Positions 1 to 9,264 of a stretch of DNA of 64,000 nucleotides are shown piece by piece (positions within the stretch are counted from its first letter, which is position 1; each line of letters opens with the position of its first letter). Source of the stretch: Alphaproteobacteria bacterium (GTDB taxonomy: Bacteria; Pseudomonadota; Alphaproteobacteria; UBA6615); the NCBI GenBank assembly GCA_011087645.1, contig JAALLF010000002.1, positions 62,001 to 126,000 on the forward strand. Direction: 5' to 3'. The translations under genes were made by a program, and so were the position numbers. Below the pieces are notes generated by a model. It saw nothing but the letters and a program-made list of their open reading frames with translations, made no database searches and was not told where the DNA came from.

Positions 1-507
1 GCGCTGGCGGTCGCCGGTAGCGTAATCATCGCGGCGGGCAGCGCGGCGGGCGGCAGCACGTCCCTGTTCGGTGATTTGCTGGCCCTGGCCGGCGGCATTT
101 TCATTGCCGGGTTCCTGTTGCTGGCGCAACGGGCGCGCCAGTCCGTGGCCCTGCTGCCCTTCGTGACCCTGGTCTATGGCGCCGCGGCGCTGCTGCTATG
201 GATCGTGGTGATTGCCCTGGGCCTGCCGGTCGCCGGGCTGTCGGCCACCACCTATGGGGCGCTAATCGCATTGGCGCTGATCAGCCAAGTGATCGGTCAC
301 ACCGGAATCAATTGGGCGGTCCGCGCTATCCCGCCGACCCTGCTCGCCCTCGCCATATTGGGCGAACCGGTTTTGGCGGCGCTGTTCGGCTGGGCTTATT
401 TCGGCGAAGGTATCGGTTGGCCAACGGCGCTGGGCGGTACGCTCATTCTAGGGGGAATCTGGCTGGGAACACGGGCGAATCGACTTAAATCGGGCCAAAT
501 AGGGTGA
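1..507 (+). CDS. DMT-superfamily (EamA) transporter, 3' part
   Basis: The frame is open from the first base of the window, so the N-terminal half lies outside. The visible 168 residues are almost wholly hydrophobic and form about five membrane segments (for example [20 protein letters not shown] and a segment near [19 protein letters not shown]). The closing pattern, with [20 protein letters not shown] followed by a Tyr-Phe-Gly-Glu turn and a last glycine-rich helix, is that of the second EamA repeat. Members export metabolites or amino acids across the inner membrane; the substrate cannot be told. It ends 58 bases before proA, same strand. Confidence 0.85.
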   Translation, partial: ALAVAGSVIIAAGSAAGGSTSLFGDLLALAGGIFIAGFLLLAQRARQSVALLPFVTLVYGAAALLLWIVVIALGLPVAGLSATTYGALIALALISQVIGHTGINWAVRAIPPTLLALAILGEPVLAALFGWAYFGEGIGWPTALGGTLILGGIWLGTRANRLKSGQIG

Positions 508-565
508 ATTCGGCGTCGAAATTGACTATCTTCGCCGCCCGCGCCATTTGATAGCTGTAGAGACC

Positions 566-1852
566 ATGACCGTAGCGCACGACATATCCGATAACGCCGA
601 TATCGCGGCGACCTTGCTGGCCATGGGGGCGGCGGCCCGTGAGGCCGGCCGCGCGCTGGCGCAAGCGTCGAGCGCGGACAAGGACGCGGCGATTCGCGGC
701 GGGGCTGAGACCATTCGTGAGCGCCAGGCCGATATACTCGCGGCCAACGAGATCGACGTGGCGGCGGCCACGCAAAAGGGCATCAGTGGCGCTATGCTCG
801 ACCGGCTGATCCTCGACGACAAACGCATTGAAGCCATGGCGCGGGGTCTGGAAGAAGTGGCGGCGCTGCCCGATCCGGTCGGCACTGTGCTGGACGAATG
901 GCAGCGGCCCAACGGCTTGAAGATTTCGCGCATACGGGTACCGCTGGGAGTGATCGGCGTGATCTACGAATCGCGGCCCAACGTGACCGCGGATGCTGGC
1001 GGGCTGTGTCTGAAGGCCGGCAACGCGGCGATCCTGCGCGGCGGATCGGATACGTTTCATACCTCGGCGGTAATTCTGGAATGCCTGCAGCACGGGCTCG
1101 CCACGGCCGGTCTGCCGGCGACCTGTTTGCAAGCGCCGCCAACCACTGACCGGGCGGCGGTCGGCGCCATGCTGGCTATGGCCGACTATATCGATGTCAT
1201 CGTGCCGCGCGGCGGCAAGTCCCTGGTCGAGCGGGTGCAGAGCGAGGCCCGCATGCCGGTATTCGCCCATCTCGAGGGGATTTGCCACACCTATGTGCAT
1301 GAGGGGGCCCAACCCGACATGGCTCGCACGATCGTGCTCAACGCCAAGATGCGCCGCACCGGAATTTGCGGCGCCACGGAGACCGTGCTGATCGACCGCG
1401 CGGTGGCGCCGGCGATGCTGGCGCCGATTGTCGACGATCTGGCCGAGGCCGGCTGCGAAGTACGCGGCGACGCGACGGCGCAGGGTATCGACGGGCGCAT
1501 CGGCGCCGCTACGGACGATGATTGGGACACTGAATATCTCGATTCCATCGTCGCGGTGAAAGTGGTCGATGGGGTCGATGGCGCGATCGACCATATCAAC
1601 CATCACGGCTCGAACCACACCGACGCCATCGTCACCGATGATGACGCGGTAGCGGCGCGGTTCTTGGAGCGGATCGACAGCGGCATCGTTATGCACAATA
1701 CCTCGACCCAATTCGCCGATGGCGGCGAGTTCGGCATGGGCGCGGAAATCGGCATCTCCACCGGCCGGCTTCATGCGCGCGGACCGGTCGGCGCGGAGCA
1801 GTTGACCACCTATAAATACGTCGTGCGCGGCGATGGGCAGCTACGGCCCTGA
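566..1852 (+). CDS. proA: Gamma-glutamyl phosphate reductase (proline synthesis)
   Basis: ProA reduces L-glutamyl-5-phosphate to glutamate-5-semialdehyde with NADPH, the second step of proline synthesis. The protein is 428 residues, normal for the family. The aldehyde-dehydrogenase fold shows [11 protein letters not shown] near residue 140, [12 protein letters not shown], and the catalytic cysteine in [13 protein letters not shown] (about residue 271). The C-terminus has [20 protein letters not shown], a ProA hallmark. The ATG at 566 is preferred over an upstream in-frame TTG at 548. proB is not in the window; nadD follows after 20 bases, a common alphaproteobacterial arrangement. Confidence 0.97.
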   Translation: MTVAHDISDNADIAATLLAMGAAAREAGRALAQASSADKDAAIRGGAETIRERQADILAANEIDVAAATQKGISGAMLDRLILDDKRIEAMARGLEEVAALPDPVGTVLDEWQRPNGLKISRIRVPLGVIGVIYESRPNVTADAGGLCLKAGNAAILRGGSDTFHTSAVILECLQHGLATAGLPATCLQAPPTTDRAAVGAMLAMADYIDVIVPRGGKSLVERVQSEARMPVFAHLEGICHTYVHEGAQPDMARTIVLNAKMRRTGICGATETVLIDRAVAPAMLAPIVDDLAEAGCEVRGDATAQGIDGRIGAATDDDWDTEYLDSIVAVKVVDGVDGAIDHINHHGSNHTDAIVTDDDAVAARFLERIDSGIVMHNTSTQFADGGEFGMGAEIGISTGRLHARGPVGAEQLTTYKYVVRGDGQLRP

Positions 1853-1872
1853 CGGCGCCCTCTTCAGACGCG

Positions 1873-2469
1873 TTGGTGTGTGGCGGCGGCCGCCAGCGGA
1901 TTGGCCTGCTCGGCGGGTCGTTCAATCCGGCCCATGCGGGCCATCTCTATATTAGCGAAGAGGCCTTAAAGCGGCTTCGGCTCGATGCGGTGTGGTGGCT
2001 GGTATCGCCGCAAAACCCGCTCAAGCCGACCGCGGGGATGGTGCCCTTGGCCGAAAGAGTCGCGTCGGCCCGCGCCGTCGCCTGCCATCCGCGCATCCGG
2101 GTCACGACTATCGAGGCTCAGCTGGGCACGCGCTATTCGGTTGATACGATTGCCCGGCTGCAGCAACAATTCGCCGCCGCCCGGTTCGTTTGGCTGATGG
2201 GATCGGACAATCTGGCGCAAATGCCCCAATGGCGCCGCTGGACGGAAATATTTAACACCGTCTCCATTGCGGTATTTGCCCGCGAAACATATGATTTCCA
2301 CGCTTTGGCCGGTATTGCTGCCCATCGGTTCCGGACCGTTCGGTTACCGGCGGAACGGGCGGCGAGCTTGGCCGACCGGACGCCACCCGCCTGGACCTTT
2401 ATCCCGTTGCGCCGCCATCCGGCGGCCTCGACCGACATTCGGTCATCGGGCGGTTGGCCCACTGGTTAA
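1873..2469 (+). CDS. nadD: Nicotinate-nucleotide adenylyltransferase
   Basis: NadD transfers AMP from ATP to nicotinate mononucleotide in NAD synthesis. Visible motifs are IGLLGGSFNPAHAGHL at the N-terminus (the nucleotidyltransferase GxFxPxHxGH signature), WLMGSDNLAQMPQWRRW in the middle and a C-terminal STDIRS, the counterpart of the usual SSTxIR motif. The protein stops soon after that motif, slightly earlier than enterobacterial NadD. The start is uncertain: TTG 1873 and GTG 1876 are the only upstream choices and no ATG precedes the GGSFNP motif. It sits between proA and rsfS. Confidence 0.93.
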   Translation: MVCGGGRQRIGLLGGSFNPAHAGHLYISEEALKRLRLDAVWWLVSPQNPLKPTAGMVPLAERVASARAVACHPRIRVTTIEAQLGTRYSVDTIARLQQQFAAARFVWLMGSDNLAQMPQWRRWTEIFNTVSIAVFARETYDFHALAGIAAHRFRTVRLPAERAASLADRTPPAWTFIPLRRHPAASTDIRSSGGWPTG

Positions 2470-2544
2470 GAGACAGAGAGGGGAGACAAATTTGCAAACG
2501 AGGATACGGTCATAGTCGCGAAACGAAAAAATACCTCGCCCGAG

Positions 2545-2901
2545 ATGGCAGAGAAGATCTTGGCCCTGGTCGAAGAATCCTTGGATGACGATCAGGCCAA
2601 CGACGTCAAGGTAATCCCCCTCGCCGGTAAGACAGACATTGCGGAATTTATGGTGGTCGCCAGCGGCCGCTCGGCGCGCCATGTGGACGCGACGACCGAG
2701 CATTTACTGACGAAACTCAAAGGCGCGGGAATACGCGATGTTCGCAGCGAGGGCCGGGACAATAAGGACTGGATCCTGATCGACGCCGGGTTCGTCATCG
2801 TGCATCTGTTCCGCCCCGAAGTGCGCGCCTATTACGATCTCGAGAAATTATGGGAATCGGGCGCCCACGCACGCGATGCAAACGAAGTCTCGTCGGCGTA
2901 G
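2545..2901 (+). CDS. rsfS: Ribosomal silencing factor RsfS
   Basis: RsfS binds ribosomal protein uL14 and blocks joining of the subunits, damping translation when nutrients are short. The 118-residue protein has the family core: DVKVIPLAGKTDIAEFMVVASG, then SARHVDATTEHL, GRDNKDWILIDAGFVIVHLF and the ending YYDLEKLWE. The order nadD-rsfS-rlmH is conserved in alphaproteobacteria and supports the call. ATG 2545 is used; the 75-base gap after nadD gives no clear alternative start. Confidence 0.96.
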   Translation: MAEKILALVEESLDDDQANDVKVIPLAGKTDIAEFMVVASGRSARHVDATTEHLLTKLKGAGIRDVRSEGRDNKDWILIDAGFVIVHLFRPEVRAYYDLEKLWESGAHARDANEVSSA

Positions 2902-2915
2902 CGATACCCCTTTAG

Positions 2916-3377
2916 ATGCGCATCCATATCGTGGCGATAGGACGCGCCCGTGCGGGGCCGGAAGCCGCCCTCTTTCAACATTACAGTGATCGCGTGAACC
3001 AGTGGCCGATCGCCCTGGTCGAACAGGAACTGCGCAAGCGCACCGCCTCCCAAAAACTAGCAGAGGCCGAGGCAACCCTCCTTCAACAGCCGGTTCCTGA
3101 CGGTGCCTATGTTGTGGCGTTGGATGAGCGCGGCAAGCAGCATACGAGCCGTGAATTCGCCCGACTGTTGGGCGGCTTGCAGGACGATGGCCGTCGCGAT
3201 GTGGTGTTTCTCATCGGCGGCGCCGATGGTCTGGCGCCATCGGTGCGCGAGGGCGCCGACAAGGTTGTGTCGTTGGGACAGGCCACCTGGCCGCATTTGC
3301 TGGTTCGCGGTCTGTTGGCCGAGCAGATTTATCGCGCCCAGCAGATCATTTCCGGCCATCCCTATCACCGCGATTAA
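2916..3377 (+). CDS. rlmH: 23S rRNA pseudouridine-1915 N3-methyltransferase
   Basis: RlmH is a SPOUT (trefoil-knot) methyltransferase that modifies pseudouridine 1915 in helix 69 of 23S rRNA in assembled 70S ribosomes. Seen here: VVALDERGKQHTSREFA, then FLIGGADGLAPSVREGAD (AdoMet knot region) and the C-terminal LLAEQIYRAQQIISGHPYHRD, which is almost invariant in the family. Length is 153 residues, as expected. It begins 15 bases after rsfS, so the two are probably co-transcribed. Confidence 0.97.
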   Translation: MRIHIVAIGRARAGPEAALFQHYSDRVNQWPIALVEQELRKRTASQKLAEAEATLLQQPVPDGAYVVALDERGKQHTSREFARLLGGLQDDGRRDVVFLIGGADGLAPSVREGADKVVSLGQATWPHLLVRGLLAEQIYRAQQIISGHPYHRD

Positions 3378-3477
3378 GCGCCTTGGTTAGGCCCTTCAAG
3401 GCGCGACAGAATCGCGCTTCTGCGCTATATCGGCCCAAAATTGATCAATCTTTTGTGTGAGTAGTTGGAAATACACG

Positions 3478-4119
3478 ATGAACCATTTGATTCTTCTGCG
3501 GCACGGCCAAAGTCAATGGAACCTGGAAAACCGCTTCACCGGCTGGTTCGACGTGGATCTGACCGCCCAAGGTGAGGCTGAGGCGAGGAAGGCCGGCCAT
3601 TTGATCAAGGAAATTCATCTCGATCGTGTGTTCACCTCGACATTGACGCGGGCGCGGCGGACCGCACAATTGGCCTTGGCGGAAGCCGAAGCCGCCGGCG
3701 CCGACGTTGCGGACGTTAAATCCGGCGGTGACTGGAAGCTGATCGAGCACGACGCCCTGCGCGAGCGCGACTATGGAGACTTGGTGGGATTGAACAAGGC
3801 CGAGACGGCGGAGAAATACGGCGACGAGCAGGTTCATCTGTGGCGCCGGGGGTTCGAGATCAAGCCGCCGGGCGGTGAAAGCCTGGCCGATGTGGTGGAA
3901 CGGGTCCGGCCCTATTTCGAGGGCGAAATTTGGCCCCCTGTTGCGGCCGGTGAAAATGTGCTGGTTGCCGCGCATGGCAACAGTTTGCGAGCGGTTTTGG
4001 TAATAATTGGCGAGTATGATGCCGAAGATATACCCAATATCGAACTGCCAACCGGAAAACCGCTGGTATTCGACATCGAAGGCGGCGAAAAGCAGCGCCA
4101 TTACTATCTAGAGGAATAA
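3478..4119 (+). CDS. gpmA: 2,3-bisphosphoglycerate-dependent phosphoglycerate mutase
   Basis: GpmA interconverts 3- and 2-phosphoglycerate in glycolysis and gluconeogenesis. The phosphohistidine motif LLRHGQSQWNLENRFTGW is at residues 5-22, followed by TSTLTRARRTAQLAL, the acid/base region LRERDYGDLVGLNK, and the second active-site histidine in VAAHGNSLRAVL. I use ATG 3478, because the family starts directly at this histidine motif; a GTG at 3457 would add only seven residues. 213 residues, slightly shorter than E. coli GpmA, as in other alphaproteobacteria. Confidence 0.96.
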   Translation: MNHLILLRHGQSQWNLENRFTGWFDVDLTAQGEAEARKAGHLIKEIHLDRVFTSTLTRARRTAQLALAEAEAAGADVADVKSGGDWKLIEHDALRERDYGDLVGLNKAETAEKYGDEQVHLWRRGFEIKPPGGESLADVVERVRPYFEGEIWPPVAAGENVLVAAHGNSLRAVLVIIGEYDAEDIPNIELPTGKPLVFDIEGGEKQRHYYLEE

Positions 4120-4140
4120 CCCATTACGCCCATCCGCCAT

Positions 4141-5433
4141 ATGCTTAGCTACCTCACCGTTCCGGTGATTGCTGCCGGCATTGCCATGGGCCTACCGTTG
4201 GCCGGCGGCGCCTGGGCTGCGGACGATCCGGCGGAAACCCGCGGAAAACTTGACGATGTACGTTCCGCCTTGGAGCGGGATCGCTCGAACAAGGCGTCTC
4301 TCGACAGCGCGGCGCAGCGCCAAGCGGCCGAGTTGGACCGCCTGCGCACGGAATTGAGCGCCGCGGCCGCAGCGGCCCAAGCCCACGAGGCGGCAATGAC
4401 CACTCTAGAGGCCGACGTTAAGGCGTTGGCGGCCGAAAAATCCCTAAAAATCAAAGCACTGTCGACCCGCAGGGAGCAGATGGGCGACACGTTGGCGGCC
4501 CTGCAACGCATGGCTTTGCGGCCCGCGGCGGCCCTAATCGTCAGTCCCGGCGACCCCAATGATGTGATCCGCAGCGGATTGTTGCTGCGCACCGCGGTGC
4601 CGCAAATCGAAGGGCAAACCAAGGCGCTGCGGCACGATATCGCGGAAATCGCAGAAATCCGCGGCGAATTGGACGCAAAACGCGAAAAATTGCAGGTCGC
4701 CAGTCTGGGGCTCACCCGAGAGCAGGGTAAACTCGCCGCGCTGGCCACGGCCAAAAAACGGACGTTAAAACAGACCGAAAGCGAGCGAAAAGCGGCGGAA
4801 AAGCGCATTGCCGAGCTAGTTGCGCAAGCAAAATCCCTCGAGGAGCTGCTGGAACGGCTGAATAGCGCGGCTGCCGCGGTGCCGCGCGCCAAGCCCGAAA
4901 TTGGCAAACCCCGTGAGATTCCGCCCCAAAAACTGGCTGCGACCGCCAAATTACCGCCGATCACCTCGGCCCGCGGACAGTTGACCACACCGGCGAAAGG
5001 CGTGGTGATTAAGAAATTCGGGGCGCGCACCGATAGCGGCGGCAAAACCCGCGGTGTGACTTGGCAAACCCGTTCGGCGGCCGTTGTTGTGGCGCCCTGG
5101 GAAGGGCGGGTCGTATTTTCAGGAAATTTCCGTAATTTTGGCCGTATACTGATTATTGATCATGGTGAGGGGTATCATTCGCTCATCGCTGGACTCGAGC
5201 GGCTCGATGCCCAAATGAGCCAATGGGTGTTGGCCGGCGAGCCAGTGGGGGTTGCCGGTGGTGAAACGACTGACAATTCTCTAAAAAGGGGTGGGCAGGC
5301 CGACACGGGGCGAGTCGGCGGCTCGAATAAGCAGACCGGGGGAGCAACTTTGTACGTTGAGCTGAGGCATGACGGACAACCAATCAACCCGCTGCCGTGG
5401 ATGGCGGCAAGCACTGACAGGACACGTGGATAA
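4141..5433 (+). CDS. envC: EnvC-like murein hydrolase activator, LytM domain
   Basis: A 430-residue exported protein: an N-terminal signal peptide (about residues 1-26, ending AGGAWA), a long charged coiled coil (about 27-250) and a C-terminal LytM/M23 domain (about 280-425) ending ELRHDGQPINPLPWM. The EnvC family activates septal amidases. The zinc-binding residues of active M23 peptidases appear degenerate: the usual G-x-D after the first strand is GVTWQT, and the HxH position reads GYHSLIAG. That fits an activator rather than an enzyme. Its stop overlaps the start of ctpA (TAATG), showing translational coupling. Confidence 0.9.
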   Translation: MLSYLTVPVIAAGIAMGLPLAGGAWAADDPAETRGKLDDVRSALERDRSNKASLDSAAQRQAAELDRLRTELSAAAAAAQAHEAAMTTLEADVKALAAEKSLKIKALSTRREQMGDTLAALQRMALRPAAALIVSPGDPNDVIRSGLLLRTAVPQIEGQTKALRHDIAEIAEIRGELDAKREKLQVASLGLTREQGKLAALATAKKRTLKQTESERKAAEKRIAELVAQAKSLEELLERLNSAAAAVPRAKPEIGKPREIPPQKLAATAKLPPITSARGQLTTPAKGVVIKKFGARTDSGGKTRGVTWQTRSAAVVVAPWEGRVVFSGNFRNFGRILIIDHGEGYHSLIAGLERLDAQMSQWVLAGEPVGVAGGETTDNSLKRGGQADTGRVGGSNKQTGGATLYVELRHDGQPINPLPWMAASTDRTRG

Positions 5434-6692
5434 TGCGTAATCTATTGAAAATAATGTCTGTTTTGACGCTATTGGTTGCTTACCCAACGGCTGCCCCGGC
5501 CGCCGGAAACGAGGACACGTTCCGCCAATTAGAGCTGTTCGGTGACATCTTCGAGCGCGTGCGCTCGTTCTATGTTGACGAAACCGCGGACAAAGAACTC
5601 ATCGAATCGGCGATTAACGGCATGCTGCAGTCGCTCGATCCCCATTCGAGTTATCTGAACGAAGAGAGCTTTCGAGACATGCAGGTGCAAACCCGTGGCG
5701 AGTTCGGCGGGCTTGGCATTGAGGTGACCCTGGAGCAGGGCTTCGTCAGAGTTGTCACACCGATCGACGATACGCCGGCGGCGCGGGCCGGCCTCGAAAC
5801 CGGTGATTTCATCACCCATCTCGATGGTGAATCCGTTCTTGGCCTGAACCTCGCCGACGCGGTCGAAAAGATGCGCGGGCGCGTTGGTTCCGACATTCGG
5901 CTGACGATCCGCCGTGAAGGTCGTGATGCCTTCGATGTTTCGGTGACGCGCGACGTTATCAAAATTCAGTCTGTCCGCAGCCGGGTCGAAGGCGATGTCG
6001 GCTATCTGCGGGTGACCGCCTTCAACGAACAAACCGACATCGGCGTGCGGCGCGAAATCGCCAAGATGAGTGAAGAGCTCGGCGACAGCATGCTGGGTCT
6101 GGTGCTTGACTTGCGGCGCAACCCCGGTGGTCTGCTCGACCAGGCGATCAAGGTCTCCGACGCCTTCCTGGAACGCGGCGAGATTGTCTCCACGCGCGGG
6201 CGCGGCGATGACGATGCGCAGCGTTTTAACGCCAAATCCGGCGATCTGATCAATGGCCTGCCGATGGTTGTGTTGATCAATGGCGGCTCGGCATCGGCTT
6301 CCGAGATTGTTGCCGGCGCGCTGCAAGACCATCGTCGGGCGGTAATCATGGGAACGCAATCCTTCGGTAAGGGGTCGGTGCAAACGATCATGCCCATCCC
6401 CGGACACGGCGCCATGCGACTGACCACGGCGGCCTATTTCACGCCGAGCGGCCGGTCGATCCAGAAAACCGGTGTGACCCCGGACATTATGGTGGAACAG
6501 GCGAGGATCGAAACCGCCGATCAGACGTCGCGCGTGCGCGAACAAGATTTGCGCAATGCCCGCGAAGGCGATTCCGCCGAGCCCGATACATCGGTGCCGG
6601 TTGCGAGCCGGGATACCGACGATTATCAGCTGGCGCGCGCGATCGATCTGCTGAAAGGCATCTCGCTCTACAACGTTCGCGTCACCAACTAG
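5433..6692 (+). CDS. ctpA: Carboxyl-terminal processing protease (S41)
   Basis: A periplasmic serine protease that trims C-termini of envelope proteins. There is a signal peptide at residues 1-23 (ending PAAG), then a PDZ domain (about 75-160, with GLGIEVTLEQGFVRVVTP) and the S41 core. The catalytic serine lies in GGSASASEIVAGAL near residue 287 and the lysine in GTQSFGKGSVQ at residue 313. 419 residues matches alphaproteobacterial CtpA. The gene is coupled to envC by a TAATG overlap and is followed by the polysaccharide deacetylase, a conserved trio that suggests joint action in cell-wall remodelling. Confidence 0.96.
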   Translation: MRNLLKIMSVLTLLVAYPTAAPAAGNEDTFRQLELFGDIFERVRSFYVDETADKELIESAINGMLQSLDPHSSYLNEESFRDMQVQTRGEFGGLGIEVTLEQGFVRVVTPIDDTPAARAGLETGDFITHLDGESVLGLNLADAVEKMRGRVGSDIRLTIRREGRDAFDVSVTRDVIKIQSVRSRVEGDVGYLRVTAFNEQTDIGVRREIAKMSEELGDSMLGLVLDLRRNPGGLLDQAIKVSDAFLERGEIVSTRGRGDDDAQRFNAKSGDLINGLPMVVLINGGSASASEIVAGALQDHRRAVIMGTQSFGKGSVQTIMPIPGHGAMRLTTAAYFTPSGRSIQKTGVTPDIMVEQARIETADQTSRVREQDLRNAREGDSAEPDTSVPVASRDTDDYQLARAIDLLKGISLYNVRVTN

Positions 6693-6725
6693 GCATCCTA
6701 TATCGCTGGCAAGGGAGGGCAGACC

Positions 6726-8066
6726 TTGAGCGATTCCAGGCGTGAAGTGCGCTCGCGGTGGGGCGGCCCGGCGCGGTTGCCGGTGGCCCTGTCGGGGCTG
6801 TTGGGGATATCTGCCATCGCACTGGCGGCGCTGGTCGTGATCGGCTCTGGTATCGATGAAGCCCAGCTCGCTCAGGCGGACCCCGCGCCCGCTGAGGAGG
6901 CTGCCCAACCACCGGCGCAGGACCATGCGGCGGCGACGCCGGCCGAGCATGCGGCCCCCGAAACGATGCCGGCTGAGCCGGTGCCCGCTGAAGCAGCGCA
7001 CGAAACGGCCGCTGCCGAACCCGCCAGCCATGAACCCGTGGCGCGAGATGTGACTCATCCCGAGCCGGCGAGCGCGGACAATTCTCCCGTTGATGAAGTG
7101 ACCAGCGGTCAAGCGGCTGCAGAGCCCGCGCCAGCCGTTACAACGCCGCCGAAGCTGGAGTCGGTTCAGGTTGCCAGTGCTGGCGATGCGGCTAATGTCG
7201 AGCCCCCGCAAATCGCTGCCGTTCCGCCGCCGCCGGCGGTTCCGACGGGTACCGGCGTGTTGCCGCCGGCCCCTGACCCGGGACTGATCGAACAAACGTC
7301 CATCGGACCGCTGCCGCGGGTCGGTGACGATGGTCGCCTACCGTGGCAGGTCTATGCGCGGCCCTTCGATAATCGCGACACAAGGCCTCGTATCGCTCTC
7401 ATCATGAGCGGTTTGGGGCTGTCGGGTGCGGCGACTCAAGCCGCCATCCAAGGCTTGCCGGGCGGAGTCAGCCTGGCATTTCAGCCGTTCGCTGACGATT
7501 TGCAACAATGGATAAGGCTGGCCCGCGCCGCCGGGCACGAAGTGTATCTCAATCTACCCATGGAACCAGTCGATTTCCCGGCCAGCGATCCGGGGCCGCG
7601 GGCGCTGTTCGTGGCCTATGCGCCGGAAGAAAATATCGAACGTTTGGAATGGGCGTTGTCGCGGGTCAGCGGCTATGTTGGGTTGCTCAACCATATGGGT
7701 TCGCGCTTCACCACATCGCGTGAGGCCATGCTGCCGATCATGTCGACCCTGGAGCATCGCGGGCTGGCGTTTGTCGATGCGCGGGTGTCGGCGCGTAGCG
7801 TGGCGACGGTTTTGGCAACAGAACAGAATGTGCCGCGCGCCATTAACGACCGCTTTCTCGATGCTCGCGAAGTATCCCGCAGCACCGTCGATGCGCGCCT
7901 GGCCGAGCTAGAGAGCATCGCCACCGAGGTCGGCGTGTCGGTGGGGATAGGTCAAGCCTTCCCGGTCACCATCGAGCGGATACGTGAATGGGCGGCGACC
8001 CTGAACGGTAAGGGTATTGTGCTGGCCCCGGTATCCGCCGTGCTGGATCGTCAGGCCGACCGGTGA
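6726..8066 (+). CDS. Divergent polysaccharide deacetylase family protein (YibQ-like)
   Basis: A 446-residue membrane-anchored protein. After a short basic N-terminus there is one membrane segment (about residues 18-42), a long Pro/Ala/Glu-rich linker (about 43-195), and a globular domain (about 215-440) of the divergent polysaccharide deacetylase family (PF04748). Family motifs visible are PRIALIMSGLGLS at its start, HEVYLNLPMEP, and NHMGSRFTTSREAM with the conserved His. TTG 6726 is chosen because GGAGGG lies just upstream. Enzymatic activity has not been shown for most members. The neighbours envC and ctpA suggest a periplasmic cell-wall role. Confidence 0.87.
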   Translation: MSDSRREVRSRWGGPARLPVALSGLLGISAIALAALVVIGSGIDEAQLAQADPAPAEEAAQPPAQDHAAATPAEHAAPETMPAEPVPAEAAHETAAAEPASHEPVARDVTHPEPASADNSPVDEVTSGQAAAEPAPAVTTPPKLESVQVASAGDAANVEPPQIAAVPPPPAVPTGTGVLPPAPDPGLIEQTSIGPLPRVGDDGRLPWQVYARPFDNRDTRPRIALIMSGLGLSGAATQAAIQGLPGGVSLAFQPFADDLQQWIRLARAAGHEVYLNLPMEPVDFPASDPGPRALFVAYAPEENIERLEWALSRVSGYVGLLNHMGSRFTTSREAMLPIMSTLEHRGLAFVDARVSARSVATVLATEQNVPRAINDRFLDAREVSRSTVDARLAELESIATEVGVSVGIGQAFPVTIERIREWAATLNGKGIVLAPVSAVLDRQADR

Positions 8067-8572
8067 GCCTGCGGCGCGATCAACCCGATCGTCTCCATTA
8101 CCGATTATGCGCCGGCGCCATGCTATTCAGCCGCACCGGCCAAGTCTGGGTTGGCCAGCGTATCGATACGCCCGATGCCTGGCAGATGCCGCAGGGCGGT
8201 ATTGACGACGGTGAAGACCCCGCGGTGGCGGCCCGGCGCGAGCTGCACGAGGAAACCGGCAGCGATAATGTCGAGCTATTGGCGCAAGCCGAGGGCTGGT
8301 TGGGCTACGATCTGCCGCCGGCTTTGGCGGCGCGGGCGTGGGGCGGCAAATATCGCGGGCAGATGCAAAAATGGTTCGCCTTCCGCTTTCTCGGCAACGA
8401 TAGCGAAATCGACATCCACGGGGTCGATAAGCCGGAATTCGAAGCCTGGCGCTGGGTCGATATCGCTGAGGTGGCGGGCCTGATCGTCGACTTTAAACGG
8501 CCGGTCTATGAGGCGGTGGTGGCGGAATTTCGCCAGTTTTCCGACACCGATGCCCCCGGCGGGCCCTCCTGA
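8063..8572 (+). CDS. rppH: RNA 5'-pyrophosphohydrolase (Nudix)
   Basis: RppH removes pyrophosphate from 5'-triphosphate RNA and so starts RNA decay. The Nudix box GGIDDGEDPAVAARRELHEE is at about residues 45-64, and the flanking WQMPQGG and YRGQMQKWFAFRF are diagnostic for RppH rather than other Nudix enzymes. 169 residues. The GTG start overlaps the stop of the upstream gene (GTGA), so it is translationally coupled to the deacetylase gene. Confidence 0.94.
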   Translation: MSLRRDQPDRLHYRLCAGAMLFSRTGQVWVGQRIDTPDAWQMPQGGIDDGEDPAVAARRELHEETGSDNVELLAQAEGWLGYDLPPALAARAWGGKYRGQMQKWFAFRFLGNDSEIDIHGVDKPEFEAWRWVDIAEVAGLIVDFKRPVYEAVVAEFRQFSDTDAPGGPS

Positions 8573-8675
8573 AACCAATTGTTAACGGGCATTTAGTAGA
8601 TATTTTAAGATAATTCGTGCTGTGCGATCTGCGCTGGCGCGGTGTTGTAAGCGAGTCCCCGCCCAGGTAGGTGCG

Positions 8676-9260
8676 ATGATCTCTGGCGTAAGTTCTTCGA
8701 TAGTTGCGTTTCATGCTGCCGCTGGCGCCCATGGCCGGCCGGCCGGTGCGCCAGAACCTGTCCGCGCGCCCGATCCGTCCAATCTCACCGAGGAAGAACA
8801 ACAACAGGTCGAGGCTTTAAAAGAGCGCGACCAGGAAGTGCGTGCGCACGAGCAAGCCCATGCCCGCGCCGGTGGACCTTATGCAAGCGCGCCGAGCTAT
8901 GAGTTCGAACGCGGTCCTGACGGCAAGATGTACGCTGTATCCGGCGAGGTGCAGATCGACACCGCGCCGATCGATGGAGACGCCGCCGCGACGATTGCCA
9001 AGATGGAGGTGGTTATTCGCGCGGCCTTGGCGCCGCAGGAGCCATCGAGCCAGGACACCCGCGTCGCCGCCGAGGCGCGGGCGGCGAAAGCCGAGGCACA
9101 GGCCGAACTTCGCGAAGAAAAGCAGGAAGAAGCGCGCGAGGTATCAGGGGACGAGAACTCAGCCGACGGACGCGCGCATACCCGCGCCGCGCAAGCCTAT
9201 GAGAGCGCAGAAGGTCTCGTATTTGAAGCCATAGAGGCGGCGCTCAACATTGCCGCGTAA
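8676..9260 (+). CDS. Putative metalloprotease-like protein (SprA-related, PF12118)
   Basis: A 194-residue protein with an unusual composition (Ala/Glu rich, C-terminal half probably a charged helix). The conserved block [20 protein letters not shown], followed by [20 protein letters not shown], identifies the SprA-related / 'putative metalloprotease CJM1_0395' family. HEQAH fits the HExxH zinc-site pattern, and that is the only basis for the protease name; no member has a firm function that I know of. ATG 8676 has AGGTAGG just upstream; an open GTG start at 8622 gives an atypical N-terminus. It has no signal peptide. Confidence 0.8.
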   Translation: MISGVSSSIVAFHAAAGAHGRPAGAPEPVRAPDPSNLTEEEQQQVEALKERDQEVRAHEQAHARAGGPYASAPSYEFERGPDGKMYAVSGEVQIDTAPIDGDAAATIAKMEVVIRAALAPQEPSSQDTRVAAEARAAKAEAQAELREEKQEEAREVSGDENSADGRAHTRAAQAYESAEGLVFEAIEAALNIAA

Positions 9261-9264
9261 CGGT

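Noticed and set aside
5529..7295. Long minus-strand open frame (588 codons) opposite ctpA
   Set aside because: It is the antisense shadow of ctpA and the deacetylase gene, with Arg/His-rich low-complexity composition and no family motif; the plus-strand genes are unambiguous.
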